Below are positions 44,901 to 51,224 of a DNA stretch of 64,000 nt, piece after piece; the first letter of the stretch is position 1, and each line of letters begins with the position of its first letter. The DNA lies in NCBI GenBank assembly GCA_023384095.1, contig JAHDXT010000013.1:27919-91918 (forward strand), read 5' to 3'. The notes under the pieces are model-generated. The model was given only the letters and a program-made list of their open reading frames with translations, did no database searches and had not been told where the DNA came from. A program made the translations under genes and the position numbers. The DNA is from Hyphomicrobiaceae bacterium. Its GTDB lineage: Bacteria > Pseudomonadota > Alphaproteobacteria > Rhizobiales > Hyphomicrobiaceae.

Positions 44901-45947
44901 CACGGTCTGATCCGACGGGGTGCCGCCGTAGGCCGGACGACCGTCATGCAGGCTCACCAAGTCTGCCTGAGAGCGGGTCAGGCCCGCCACGCTCCACGTG
45001 AGCGGCTTGGTCTTCTTGCTCGCGATCTCCACGCCGGGTCTGATCTCGCACCGTCCGGCGCGCAGGTCGGTGCCGAACCAGCTCGTCACCAGCGAGACTG
45101 AGCCGGCATTGGGCAGCGACGCCTGAAGCTGGTCGACGGCGACGGTCCAGTCCGTGCCGCCCTGGCGCGTATGGACGTTCTCGGCGACCTGCGTGCCACC
45201 CGCCTCGCGTCGTGTGACCTCCTCGGAAGCGTAGACGAACTCGCCCGACCCGGGGATCAGCACGACGCCGCGGATGCTGCGGTGGAAGACGTCGACCGCC
45301 CGATAAACCTCGAAAGAAAGCTGCGGCAGCCGGTTGCCGTAGGACGCCAGCGGCATCCGCTCGAAGACGATATAGGCGAGACCACGGTAAGCGGGCGCAT
45401 TGCCGGCGCCTTCGCGGGCGCTGATGAGACTGTCAGCCGGCTGGTCCTCGCTGCCGGTATGGAGCCGCCAGGTGACGCTTCCAAGATCGAGCTCCTGGCC
45501 GTCGGCCCACACCCGGCCGATGCCGGAGATTTCGCCTTCCGCCAGGCCGATTGCGAAGTTCGCGTAGTAGCGGTACTCGACCTGCTTGGCCGCGCTGCTG
45601 CCGACCATCCCCTTGCCGCCGCCGCCGGCCTTGGACGTGACGACTTCCTCCTCGAAGTCGGTGGCCCAGATCACCTGGCCGCCGACGCGCGCCCGGCCGT
45701 AGACGCGCGGGATCGGCGCGCCTTCGGTGGATGCCGTGACGCGCAGGTCCGACAGCCGCGGACCCGCGAACGAACGGCTCTGCCCCGACGCTCCGAACAG
45801 CGCCTGGTCGACGAACGACCCCGCCAGCGCGCCGACCTGCGAGCCGATCGCCGCCCCGCCGATGGTGGCGCCGAGCACAGTGAGCCCGGATGGCAGCAGC
45901 GCGCTGCCCGCGGCGGCGCCTACGGCGGCAAGAGCGAGCGTTGCCAT
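41991..45947 (-). CDS. GTA gp15: large tail-tip protein with TIM-barrel-like domain
   Basis: This 1318-residue protein matches the giant host-contact protein of gene transfer agents (about 1300 residues in R. capsulatus). It begins with a glycine/alanine-rich hydrophobic stretch (ATLALAAVGAAAGSALLP), then a tail-fold region. A glycoside-hydrolase-like TIM-barrel part (about 400-750) contains FILHHAFLAKAAGG, KVTYAADWSEYFGHQ and IDAIGIDLYWPLSDW, with PVWLMETGCPAVDKG near its end. A phage-tail-3-type domain follows, with receptor-side beta modules at the C terminus. ATG 45947 overlaps the gp14 stop by one base (TGATG). A longer in-frame start at 45998 lies within gp14. It probably digests or binds peptidoglycan or capsule at the recipient surface. 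Confidence 0.93.
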   Translation of the reverse strand: MATLALAAVGAAAGSALLPSGLTVLGATIGGAAIGSQVGALAGSFVDQALFGASGQSRSFAGPRLSDLRVTASTEGAPIPRVYGRARVGGQVIWATDFEEEVVTSKAGGGGKGMVGSSAAKQVEYRYYANFAIGLAEGEISGIGRVWADGQELDLGSVTWRLHTGSEDQPADSLISAREGAGNAPAYRGLAYIVFERMPLASYGNRLPQLSFEVYRAVDVFHRSIRGVVLIPGSGEFVYASEEVTRREAGGTQVAENVHTRQGGTDWTVAVDQLQASLPNAGSVSLVTSWFGTDLRAGRCEIRPGVEIASKKTKPLTWSVAGLTRSQADLVSLHDGRPAYGGTPSDQTVIAAIEDLKARGLAVTLTPFILMDVPAGNALPDPYDGGAPGQAAYPWRGRITLELAPGQPGSPDKTAAAAVEIAQLVGTAASSDFTIFGGTVIYSGPEEWSYRRFILHHAFLAKAAGGVDAFVIGSELRGLTQVQDAPRSYPFVTALVQLAADVKAVLGAETKVTYAADWSEYFGHQPQDGTGDVCFNLDPLWASPAIDAIGIDLYWPLSDWRDGHEHADAVAGVRSIYELDYLKANIAGGEGFDWYYASAADRASQARTPITDGQGKPWVFRYKDLKSWWLNPHFDRPGGIEQATPTGWVPQSKPVWLMETGCPAVDKGANQPNVFIDPKSAETALPYFSNGQRDDFMQRRYLQALLETFEPEHPGALPEANPISEVYGAPMVDPARIHVYAWDARPHPVFPADQETWGDAGNWQRGHWITGRISSAPMADLVGRILDDSGFADHEAGTLTGILPGYTIDRLMAPREALQPLELSFFFDAVESGEKIVFRPRAAGGEVVALVPGALVEERPGSELLRLTRCQETELPGSAKIIYASAANDYRSAVAEARRLAGASSRVAQAELALVLDAEQAAGIADAWLFEAWAARERASFVLPPSKLALEPGDSVVVTDSGRSRLFRVTEVGERGAREIAALSVDPALYALGEGPARTARTGPPAPSGQPLGYLLDLPLLRGDEPEHAGYFAASQAPWPGGVALFRSPTETGFELQAIAGASAVTGVLLDALPVGPIGRLDNAARLRVQLDSGELASTDEAQLLAGANTAAVRNTDGDWEVLQFKSAALVSPGAYELAGLLRGQGGSEGAMRVDVPPGSPFVLITEALARVDLAPDEIGLPFNWRFGPADRDLGHPAYVLQQHAFRGIGLRPLSPVHLRGEKSGSGDLILTWVRRTRLGGDSWETSEAPLAEDGERYEVDILDGEAVKRTLTATLPTVTYSAAQQMQDFGSPPQGVTVRACQIGSVWGRGAACTAVV

Positions 45948-46399
45948 CAGCCAGTAATCTCCGGAAACGAATAGACACCCGCGAGGCGCCTCCGCCACCA
46001 GGGAGCGAACGCCACCTCGGCCACCGGCGCACCCTCCGTGGCGTGGATCATCGTGGCCGCGGTCGCCAGGATCGCGGCGTGCTTGGCCGGCAGGGATGGT
46101 CGGTGGCGGAAGACCAGCACGTCTCCCGGCTGCGGATCGGCGCGATTCACTTCGACGAGGTGCCGCCCCGCCGCGTCGAGCAGCGTCTCGCGCCCGCTCG
46201 CCTCGGCCCAGTCCCGCGTATAGGGCGGCGGCGCGGCGGGCTCGCGCCCGTAGAGCGCCCGCCAGACGCCGCGCACGAGGCCGACGCAGTCGGTGCCGAC
46301 ACCGGCGAGGCTCGCCTGATGGTGATAAGGCGTACCGATCCAGGTCCGCGCTTGCCGGACGACGTCGGCGCGCGTGACAGATCTGCGCTCACAGCTCAC
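45947..46399 (-). CDS. GTA gp14: NlpC/P60-family cell-wall peptidase
   Basis: This 150-residue protein has catalytic Cys38 (VGTDCVGLVRGV) and catalytic His107 (PAKHAAIL), with the PGDVLVFRH strand between them, the arrangement of NlpC/P60 hydrolases. In GTA particles it sits at the tail tip and helps DNA cross the recipient cell wall. Translation starts at GTG 46399 in a GTGA overlap with the gp13 stop. It is one base short of gp15 by TGATG coupling. Its length matches GTA gp14. Confidence 0.93.
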   Translation of the reverse strand: MSCERRSVTRADVVRQARTWIGTPYHHQASLAGVGTDCVGLVRGVWRALYGREPAAPPPYTRDWAEASGRETLLDAAGRHLVEVNRADPQPGDVLVFRHRPSLPAKHAAILATAATMIHATEGAPVAEVAFAPWWRRRLAGVYSFPEITG

Positions 46400-47265
46400 T
46401 TGCCGGCGCTCCTGCGCAAATAGGAGGTGACGAAATCGTTTCCCGGCATGTGCGGGAAGCCGCGGAAATTGACGGCGTTGGCGAACCTCTCCCGGCAGGT
46501 CGCGAGCTGCTTGTCGCAGCCGGCCGTGACCTCGACGGCATCGCCGACGGCGACCGCCCGCGACGGCTCCTGCCAGAGCTCGATGGCAGCGGCAGTCTCG
46601 CTCCTCCGGTGCACACGGATCTCGATGGCGCGCCCCACATTGGCGCCCGACTTGAACGTCAGCAGTCCGCGCGAGAACCAGCGGTCCGCGAAAGCCTCGA
46701 GGCCGGTGACCTCGAACGCACGGGCCGAGACGACGGCGCTAACGCTCCCGCTCCCGCGGTAAGCACCCGATTCGAGATCGACGCCGCAGCGCCCGTCCCC
46801 CAGGTCGGCGTCGCAGGTGAACTGGAACAGCCTCCCGCTCGGCTGCTGGAGGTAATGCGAAAGCCCCCTCACCTCGGCGCGGAACAGCGACCCGGAACGA
46901 CTTACCTCGCCGAGGCTGCCGGCGCGCATCAGCACCCGCTGCTCCGGGTCGCTCCAGTTGACGCGGAAGATCTCGACACGAGCATCGTCGTAGAGACCGG
47001 CCGCGAGATCATCCTCGCCGAGACGGTCGGAGGCGAGCGCGCTTTCGACCTCGAGGTTGTCCACGCCGAGGCCGATGGCGTGCTTCATCTCGGTTGCGGT
47101 GAAGCCCGCGGCGGCCTCGAAGGCCGTTCCGTCGAAATCGAGGCCGCGGTCGTGATCCGTAAAGCCGATCCGCACACCGTCACGGCGCGTCAGCCGCCAG
47201 CACCAGCAGAGCGTGGTGACGCCACTGTCGAGATGGGCCTGAAGGCCCGGAGGGAGAACTTTCAT
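46396..47265 (-). CDS. GTA gp13: baseplate hub protein (DUF2163)
   Basis: This 289-residue protein of the DUF2163 / phage BR0599 group contains TLCWCWRLTRRDG, IGFTDHDRGLDFDG and the cysteine-bearing segments FQFTCDADLGDGRCGVD and TAGCDKQLATCRERF, which in R. capsulatus GTA belong to a hub protein that binds an iron-sulfur cluster. The C terminus FRGFPHMPGNDFVTSYLRR is highly typical. ATG 47265 overlaps the gp12 stop by four bases (ATGA). The gene is in the normal position between gp12 and gp14. Confidence 0.93.
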   Translation of the reverse strand: MKVLPPGLQAHLDSGVTTLCWCWRLTRRDGVRIGFTDHDRGLDFDGTAFEAAAGFTATEMKHAIGLGVDNLEVESALASDRLGEDDLAAGLYDDARVEIFRVNWSDPEQRVLMRAGSLGEVSRSGSLFRAEVRGLSHYLQQPSGRLFQFTCDADLGDGRCGVDLESGAYRGSGSVSAVVSARAFEVTGLEAFADRWFSRGLLTFKSGANVGRAIEIRVHRRSETAAAIELWQEPSRAVAVGDAVEVTAGCDKQLATCRERFANAVNFRGFPHMPGNDFVTSYLRRSAGK

Positions 47266-47900
47266 AGGCGGATTTCGACGACTGGAATGCTCGGGATGGC
47301 GCCGTGCCTGAAGCCCTGCAGGTTCACCTCGAGCCTGTCGCTGTCGAAGCGGACCGGCACGTCGAATGCGAAGCCGGCCGTGATCTGAGCGCCCGCCGGC
47401 GGCACGTGACCCGGCTGAAAGGTAACCACACCCGTCGCGGTGTCGACCGCGAAGGCGATGCCCTCGGGTTGAACGGCCCCGTCGAAAGCCACGATGACGC
47501 TGCCTTCCACCGGCTTCCGGATCTCGCGCGTCCACGGCGCGTGCGCTCCGCCGTAGACCTTGCGCAACCCGAAGCTCGCCGTCGTGCCGTCGCCCGTGCC
47601 GACGACCTGATCGATGGCCGAAGGCGCCTGCCCGGGCGGGCACGATTTCCAGTCCGCGTGATCGCGCCAGCGGAAGCCGTAGAGGCGGCCGCGCCGTTCC
47701 TCGAAGAACGCGATGACGGCATGCAGGTCGTCGAGCGACTTCACGCCGTATCCCGCATTATAGTTGCGCCTGGAATCGGCCCAGCGGCTGTTGCGCTCCT
47801 CGTGGCCGGAGCCGAGCACGACGACGTCCGTGCGCCGCTCCGGCCCGCCGACCGCGCCTCGGGAAATATCGGTCGGAAACAGAACCTCGTGGAAACTCAT
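47262..47900 (-). CDS. GTA gp12: distal tail protein (TIGR02217 family)
   Basis: This 212-residue protein has the family start MSFHEVLFPTDISRGAVGGP. Core segments are RRNYNAGYGVKSLDDLHAVI and LYGFRWRDHADWKS, and the C terminus is AIPSIPVVEIRL. It forms the distal-tail ring linking tube and hub. ATG 47900 is preceded by only a weak AAGGGC. A perfect 28-base palindrome lies 24 bases upstream in the leader, so its translation may be sensitive to RNA structure. A further in-frame Met at 47939 lies within that palindrome and is unlikely. Confidence 0.93.
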   Translation of the reverse strand: MSFHEVLFPTDISRGAVGGPERRTDVVVLGSGHEERNSRWADSRRNYNAGYGVKSLDDLHAVIAFFEERRGRLYGFRWRDHADWKSCPPGQAPSAIDQVVGTGDGTTASFGLRKVYGGAHAPWTREIRKPVEGSVIVAFDGAVQPEGIAFAVDTATGVVTFQPGHVPPAGAQITAGFAFDVPVRFDSDRLEVNLQGFRHGAIPSIPVVEIRL

Positions 47901-47924
47901 CGGCAATGCCCTTGTCTCGTCTCT

Positions 47925-47952
47925 CCCTCTCCCCATCATGATGGGGAGAGGG
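47925..47952. repeat. Perfect 28-base palindrome between gp11 and gp12
   Basis: Arms CCCTCTCCCCATCA and TGATGGGGAGAGGG are fully complementary without a spacer. It lies between the gp11 stop (47963) and the gp12 start (47900). In RNA it would form a stable GC-rich hairpin. No T-tract follows. It could be an mRNA processing or attenuation site, or a small palindromic repeat unit related to the CCTCCCC-type repeat at 54.6 kb. Confidence 0.7.
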
Positions 47953-47962
47953 AATTCCCGCC

Positions 47963-48544
47963 CTAGAGATTGCGCTGGCCCAGCGCGACGGCGCGGGCGA
48001 GCATCGCAGCGATCTGCGTTTCCGACCGGCGGAAGCTCTCGGCATCGGGCGTCGATACGTTGATGGTGACCGACACGCCCGCGCCGCCTGGCGCCCGCAC
48101 GCCGAGCCTGCCGTCGGGCCCGCGCGCCAGCGGCATGATCGCCTCCGGCCCGCGCTCGCCGGCGAGCCCGATCCGGCCGCCAGCGAGCGGGAAGGTCACC
48201 GGGCTGGCGATGACGCCGCCTGACGCGAACGGCACCGGCAACGCGTTCTGCACCACCCCGCCCCTGGCAAAGGGAATGGCGCCGGAGACGGCCCTGCCGA
48301 ACAGCGAGGCCAGGCCCTGCTCGAGCGGGCGGAAGGCCGCCTGCAGCGCCATGCGCGACAGGCTCAGCGTCAGCGAGCGCAGCACATCGCCGAGGTCGCG
48401 GCCTCGCACAGCCACGCCCTGGAACGCGTTCGTCAGGGCCGCGCCGAACTGACGGCCGAACCGCGTTGCGTTCGCCAGCTCCTGCTGCAGCCTGGACGTG
48501 TCGGCGTCGATCGCGACCGTCCAGGTCTCGACGGGCTCGTGCAT
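47963..48544 (-). CDS. GTA gp11: short tail tape measure protein
   Basis: This 193-residue protein matches the tape measure protein of GTAs, which is unusually short because the GTA tail is short. It shows TVAIDADTSRLQQELANATRFGRQFGAALTNAF, a Gly/Ala-rich helical centre with FARGGVVQNALPVPFASGGV, and GERGPEAIMPLARGPDGRLGV near the C terminus. The start at 48544 has AAGGAG 11 bases upstream. It sits directly after the tail-assembly chaperone pair, as in lambda-type phages. Confidence 0.92.
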   Translation of the reverse strand: MHEPVETWTVAIDADTSRLQQELANATRFGRQFGAALTNAFQGVAVRGRDLGDVLRSLTLSLSRMALQAAFRPLEQGLASLFGRAVSGAIPFARGGVVQNALPVPFASGGVIASPVTFPLAGGRIGLAGERGPEAIMPLARGPDGRLGVRAPGGAGVSVTINVSTPDAESFRRSETQIAAMLARAVALGQRNL

Positions 48545-48564
48545 GGGGAATCCGCTCCTTCTCG

Positions 48565-48741
48565 TCAACGGACCGGCTGTCGGTCGGGGAAGCTCTGCAT
48601 CAGCCGTGCGAGCTCGCTGCGCGACGGCGGGCCCGGCGCTGCCGGGCCGATGATGGCGGCCAGCGCCGCTGCAAGCTCCTTCGGGGTCATCGCCCAGAAC
48701 GTGGCCGGCGGCAGCCGCAGCAGGCCGAGCGCGACCGCCAT
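48565..48741 (-). CDS. GTA gp10.1: tail assembly chaperone (TAC_6/DUF2376)
   Basis: The frame reads AVALGLLRLPPATFWAMTPK followed by ELAAAL and ends RLMQSFPDRQPVR, the pattern of GTA gp10.1 (rcc01693-type) proteins. If initiated independently it starts at ATG 48741, coupled by TGATG to the gp10 stop (or at GTG 48744), giving 58 residues. Family members carry FPWDE-like residues before this point. Those residues (PFPWDEVM) are encoded here just upstream in the same frame, but with no ATG, GTG or TTG for at least 23 codons before them. They could be reached by -1 frameshifting from gp10 at 48756-48762, giving a fusion of about 186 residues. Confidence 0.85.
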   Translation of the reverse strand: MAVALGLLRLPPATFWAMTPKELAAALAAIIGPAAPGPPSRSELARLMQSFPDRQPVR

Positions 48742-49124
48742 CACCTCGTCCCAGGGAAAGGGGACGGCGCGCGCACCTCCGGACGCGGGGCATCCGCTGT
48801 CGCCGCCCCAGGGAGCGAGCCGCCGAACGTAGCCGACAGCAGCCGCGCCACGATGTCGACGATGCCGAGCGCGCCGCCCTCGGGACGCATGGCTTTCACG
48901 GCTTGGTCCGTAATGTCATGTCCTGCGCCGCGCAGTCCCGCCCCGATGATGCGCGCGGCATCGTTGGCGCTGAGCCGACCCTTCTCGAACCGCTCGGCCA
49001 GCGCCAGCATGTCGTCATCCCCGAATGCCGCTTCTAGCTCGGCGAGCGCGCCGAGGGTCAGGCACAGCTTCCAGGTCTTGCCGTCGAGGCAGGCCTCGAT
49101 CTCGCCGCGATATCGGTTCGCCAT
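48741..49124 (-). CDS. GTA gp10: tail assembly chaperone-like protein (TAC_11)
   Basis: This 127-residue protein begins MANRYRGEIEACLDGKTWKL and carries LGALAELEAAFGDDDMLALAERF and AARIIGAGLRGAGHDITDQAV, the signature of GTA gp10 (Phage_TAC_11). It lies between the tail tube and tape measure genes, where lambda-type phages place the G/GT chaperone pair. Its last codons contain the heptamer C-CCT-TTC. A -1 slip there would join residue 123 to the gp10.1 frame. The start at 49124 is 16 bases from the gp9 stop. Confidence 0.92.
   Translation of the reverse strand: MANRYRGEIEACLDGKTWKLCLTLGALAELEAAFGDDDMLALAERFEKGRLSANDAARIIGAGLRGAGHDITDQAVKAMRPEGGALGIVDIVARLLSATFGGSLPGAATADAPRPEVRAPSPFPGTR
48756..48762 (-). 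other. Candidate -1 ribosomal frameshift site in gp10
   Basis: Read in the gp10 frame, the codons TCC CCT TTC contain the heptamer C CCT TTC, which fits the X XXY YYZ slippery pattern exactly (X=C, Y=T, Z=C). After a -1 slip, CCC TTT is read and translation continues PWDEVMAVAL into gp10.1. The gp10 stop lies four codons further. Downstream GGCGG and CCGCC could form a stimulating stem. This parallels the lambda G/GT chaperone frameshift, but is an inference from sequence. Confidence 0.6.
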
Positions 49125-49140
49125 CGGATCACCCTCTCGC

Positions 49141-49554
49141 TCAGGCCGCCGCGAAGGTGAGCTCGCCGGCAGATTCGAGCGCGAGATCGAAGGAGACCTC
49201 GCCGTCGTGCCGGCCGGTGAGCTCGAACGCGGCGATCTGGAAGGGCCCCTCGACAGCGCCGAAGTCCGGCACCACGATCCGCCAGTCGCGGATGAGCCCG
49301 TTGAAGAATACGTCGCGGATGGTCTCGTCGGATGCCGCATCCTTGAAAATGCCTGAGCCGGTGACGCGGGCGCTCTTCACCCCTGCGCCGGCCAGCAGCT
49401 CGCGCCATTGGCCGGCGGAGTCCTGGTGGGTCACGTCCACCGCCTCCGCGTTGAACGCGAGCGTGCGCGACCTCAGACCCGCGACGGTCTGGAATGCACC
49501 GAGGCCGTCCGCGTCGATCTTGAGCAGGAGGTCCTTGCCCTTCTGTGCTGCCAT
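49141..49554 (-). CDS. GTA gp9: major tail tube protein (TP901-1 family)
   Basis: This 137-residue protein begins MAAQKGKDLLLKID and contains TVAGLRSRTLAFNAEAVDVTHQDS and GQWRELLAGAGVKSARVTGSG. It ends with the beta-rich ESAGELTFAAA, all typical of the GTA / TP901-1 tail tube protein. It polymerises into the tail tube. The gene has a weak ribosome binding site and lies 33 bases after gp8. Confidence 0.93.
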   Translation of the reverse strand: MAAQKGKDLLLKIDADGLGAFQTVAGLRSRTLAFNAEAVDVTHQDSAGQWRELLAGAGVKSARVTGSGIFKDAASDETIRDVFFNGLIRDWRIVVPDFGAVEGPFQIAAFELTGRHDGEVSFDLALESAGELTFAAA

Positions 49555-49587
49555 TCTCGTGAACTCTCTCTTGGTTGGCTTCGATCT

Positions 49588-49998
49588 TCAGCTCGAAGGC
49601 TCGGTCACGGCCCGCAGCCGGACGATCCCGTGGAACCGCTCGCCGTCGGGCTCGCGGCGCGCTTCGGAGTACTCGTGCCGGAGGTTGACCAGCCTGTGGC
49701 CCGCGAGCGGCAGAACCCGGTCGTGCAGGGCGCCCCGCACCGCGCCGATGATCTCGTGGACCTGCCCGCGCCCCGCGGCCAGCGACCAGACGTGCAGCGT
49801 GACGATGTGCTCGTCTCCCTCCTCGCCGCCCGTGCTCCAGTCGCGAACCGTGCTCTGGCCGAAGGCCAGATAGGGACAGGGCGCCCCGCGCGGCACATGG
49901 TCGTAGACCCGCGCGCCGCCTAACGCGGCGAGCACACCGGCATCGGCGCTGAGCGCCGCGTGAAGCGATGACTGCAGGGCTCGGCTTGCGGATGACAC
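49588..49998 (-). CDS. GTA gp8: tail terminator protein (DUF3168)
   Basis: This 136-residue DUF3168 protein shows SLHAALSADAGVLAALGGARVYDHVP, YLAFGQSTVRDWSTGG and VTLHVWSLAAGRGQVHEIIGAVRGAL, the usual pattern of GTA gp8, the tail terminator that joins tail to head. It starts at GTG 49998, three bases after the stop of the 54-codon gene upstream, whose last codons (GAGAGG) supply the ribosome binding site, so the two are translationally coupled. Confidence 0.9.
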   Translation of the reverse strand: MSSASRALQSSLHAALSADAGVLAALGGARVYDHVPRGAPCPYLAFGQSTVRDWSTGGEEGDEHIVTLHVWSLAAGRGQVHEIIGAVRGALHDRVLPLAGHRLVNLRHEYSEARREPDGERFHGIVRLRAVTEPSS

Positions 49999-50001
49999 GG
50001 C

Positions 50002-50166
50002 TTACCTCTCGTTCGTGCTTTCAACAGGGTTGGCTGCGGGGGCATCCTCCCTCCGGTCGCGGGAGGCGCTGCGTGACGTGCCGCTCAGCGCTGCCTGTGC
50101 CAGCCGTGCGGCCGCGACGCGCCCCACGTTGGCGCCGATCCCCGCGATCCTGACGGATACCTTCAC
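50002..50166 (-). CDS. Small hypothetical GTA-cluster protein (54 aa)
   Basis: This 54-codon frame starts at GTG 50166 in a GTGA overlap with the gp7 stop and has the strong site GAGGAG nine bases before it. It stops at 50002, three bases before gp8. The product (VKVSVRIAGIGANVGRVAAA at the start) has a short beta/helix part that faintly recalls the beginning of HK97-gp10-type tail-completion proteins, followed by a polar tail. I do not recognise it with confidence. Coupling on both sides and a good ribosome binding site argue that it is translated. It may be a shortened relic or a GTA-specific small protein. Confidence 0.6.
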   Translation of the reverse strand: MKVSVRIAGIGANVGRVAAARLAQAALSGTSRSASRDRREDAPAANPVESTNER

Positions 50167-50492
50167 GGGGCTTTCTCCTCGCACAGGCAGCTCAGCCAGC
50201 GGCAACGGCCATCGAGATCGCGCACGGCGCGGATGTCGAGGACGCGCTCGCCAATGACGAAGCGCATTTCGGGCGTGACATCTGGCCGATGGCGGATGCG
50301 GACCTCGTGCATCGCCAGTGTGGCGAGCCCGTCCGCCAACGCGACCTCCCGGCCGGAGAGGGACACGACCTCCGCCCACGGTGTGGCGACGAGCTGCCAG
50401 GTCACGGTGGCCCCGCCGTCGTCCCCGGCGATCCGCAAGGGGGCTTCCAGGCGCAGCCGTTGGCGCAGCGCGCCGATGCGCGGGGCCTTCAC
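50163..50492 (-). CDS. GTA gp7: head-closure / head-tail adaptor protein
   Basis: This 109-residue protein of the phage head-tail joining family has the segments IGALRQRLRLEAP, WAEVVSLSGREVA and ALADGLATLAMHEVRIRHR, and ends with DIRAVRDLDGRCRWLSCLCEE. It closes the head after packaging. GTG 50492 overlaps the gp6 stop by four bases (GTGA), and it overlaps the small gene downstream in the same way. The longer in-frame reading upstream of 50492 lies inside gp6 and is not used. Confidence 0.9.
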   Translation of the reverse strand: MKAPRIGALRQRLRLEAPLRIAGDDGGATVTWQLVATPWAEVVSLSGREVALADGLATLAMHEVRIRHRPDVTPEMRFVIGERVLDIRAVRDLDGRCRWLSCLCEEKAP

Positions 50493-51064
50493 AGCCGCAC
50501 CCTGCGGTAGGGCGTCAGCAGCGCCGATACCGGATCGGGGATGCGGGCCGCCGCCTCGCCCACCCCGGCGGCCTCGCGGTGCTCGTACCAGTGTGCGACG
50601 AGGATCAGCAGCGCCTGCCTGATCGGCGGCGGCACGTCGCTCGCCGCGCCGCCGAAGCCCGCGGTGAATGCAATCTCGATCCCGAGCGCTCGCGCGCCCG
50701 GCAGCGACCATGCGCCGGAGGTGGAGAGCAATCGCGGCTGCAGGCTTGCACCATCGACGAGGAACTGCTCGGGCGACAGCGCTTCGATGCTTCCGTCCGC
50801 TGCCATGATGCGCACGGCGTCGACGGACTGAACGGGCCTCATCGGCAAGGCCACGGCGCTCGGGTCGGGCCAGGCGTCAAGCCGCCACGACCAGCTCTGT
50901 GTAATGAGCGCGATGCCGACAGCAGCCTCGATCTGCAGGCGCGACGTCGCGATGAGGCTCGCGAGCAAGGCGTCCTCCTCGCCGTGGTCGATGCGCAGGT
51001 GCGCCTTCGCCTCGTCCACCGTGATGGGCTCCACGGCGGGCGCGGCAGTCAGGACGAGGCCCAT
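50489..51064 (-). CDS. GTA gp6: head-tail connector (adaptor) protein
   Basis: This 191-residue phage gp6-like connector contains VEPITVDEAKAHLRIDHGEED and LIATSRLQIEAAVGIALITQSW, followed by LDAWPDPSAVALPMRPVQSVD. It ends PDPVSALLTPYRRVRL. The helical N-terminal part docks under the portal ring. The ribosome binding site before 51064 is poor. The gene follows a 160-base gap after the capsid gene that contains two hairpins, so it may be expressed less than the capsid. Confidence 0.92.
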   Translation of the reverse strand: MGLVLTAAPAVEPITVDEAKAHLRIDHGEEDALLASLIATSRLQIEAAVGIALITQSWSWRLDAWPDPSAVALPMRPVQSVDAVRIMAADGSIEALSPEQFLVDGASLQPRLLSTSGAWSLPGARALGIEIAFTAGFGGAASDVPPPIRQALLILVAHWYEHREAAGVGEAAARIPDPVSALLTPYRRVRL

Positions 51065-51104
51065 GACGGCTCCCTTCTTGCGAGTTGAGATCGAGAAGCT
51101 GGGG

Positions 51105-51145
51105 GCGGGCGGAGCGCTGGAGAGAAGGACGGCGGCTCCGCCCGC
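51105..51145 (-). terminator. Second hairpin downstream of the capsid gene
   Basis: Perfect eleven-base arms GCGGGCGGAGC (51105-51115) and GCTCCGCCCGC (51135-51145) enclose a 19-base loop, about 40 bases before the gp6 start on the minus strand. No T-tract follows. With the neighbouring hairpin it probably attenuates transcription or stabilises the capsid mRNA end. Confidence 0.5.
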
Positions 51146-51173
51146 AGCGCTCGCGCTGGTGAGGCGAGCGCGT

Positions 51174-51202
51174 CTCGCGGGAATGATTGCTGTCCCCGCG
51201 AG
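51174..51202 (-). terminator. First hairpin downstream of the capsid gene
   Basis: Perfect eight-base arms CTCGCGGG (51174-51181) and CCCGCGAG (51195-51202) enclose a 13-base loop. It starts about 22 bases beyond the capsid stop codon on the minus strand. No T-tract is present. It could serve as a partial terminator or an exonuclease barrier favouring capsid expression. Confidence 0.5.
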
Positions 51203-51224
51203 GCAATGGCTGCGGTGCGTCCGG

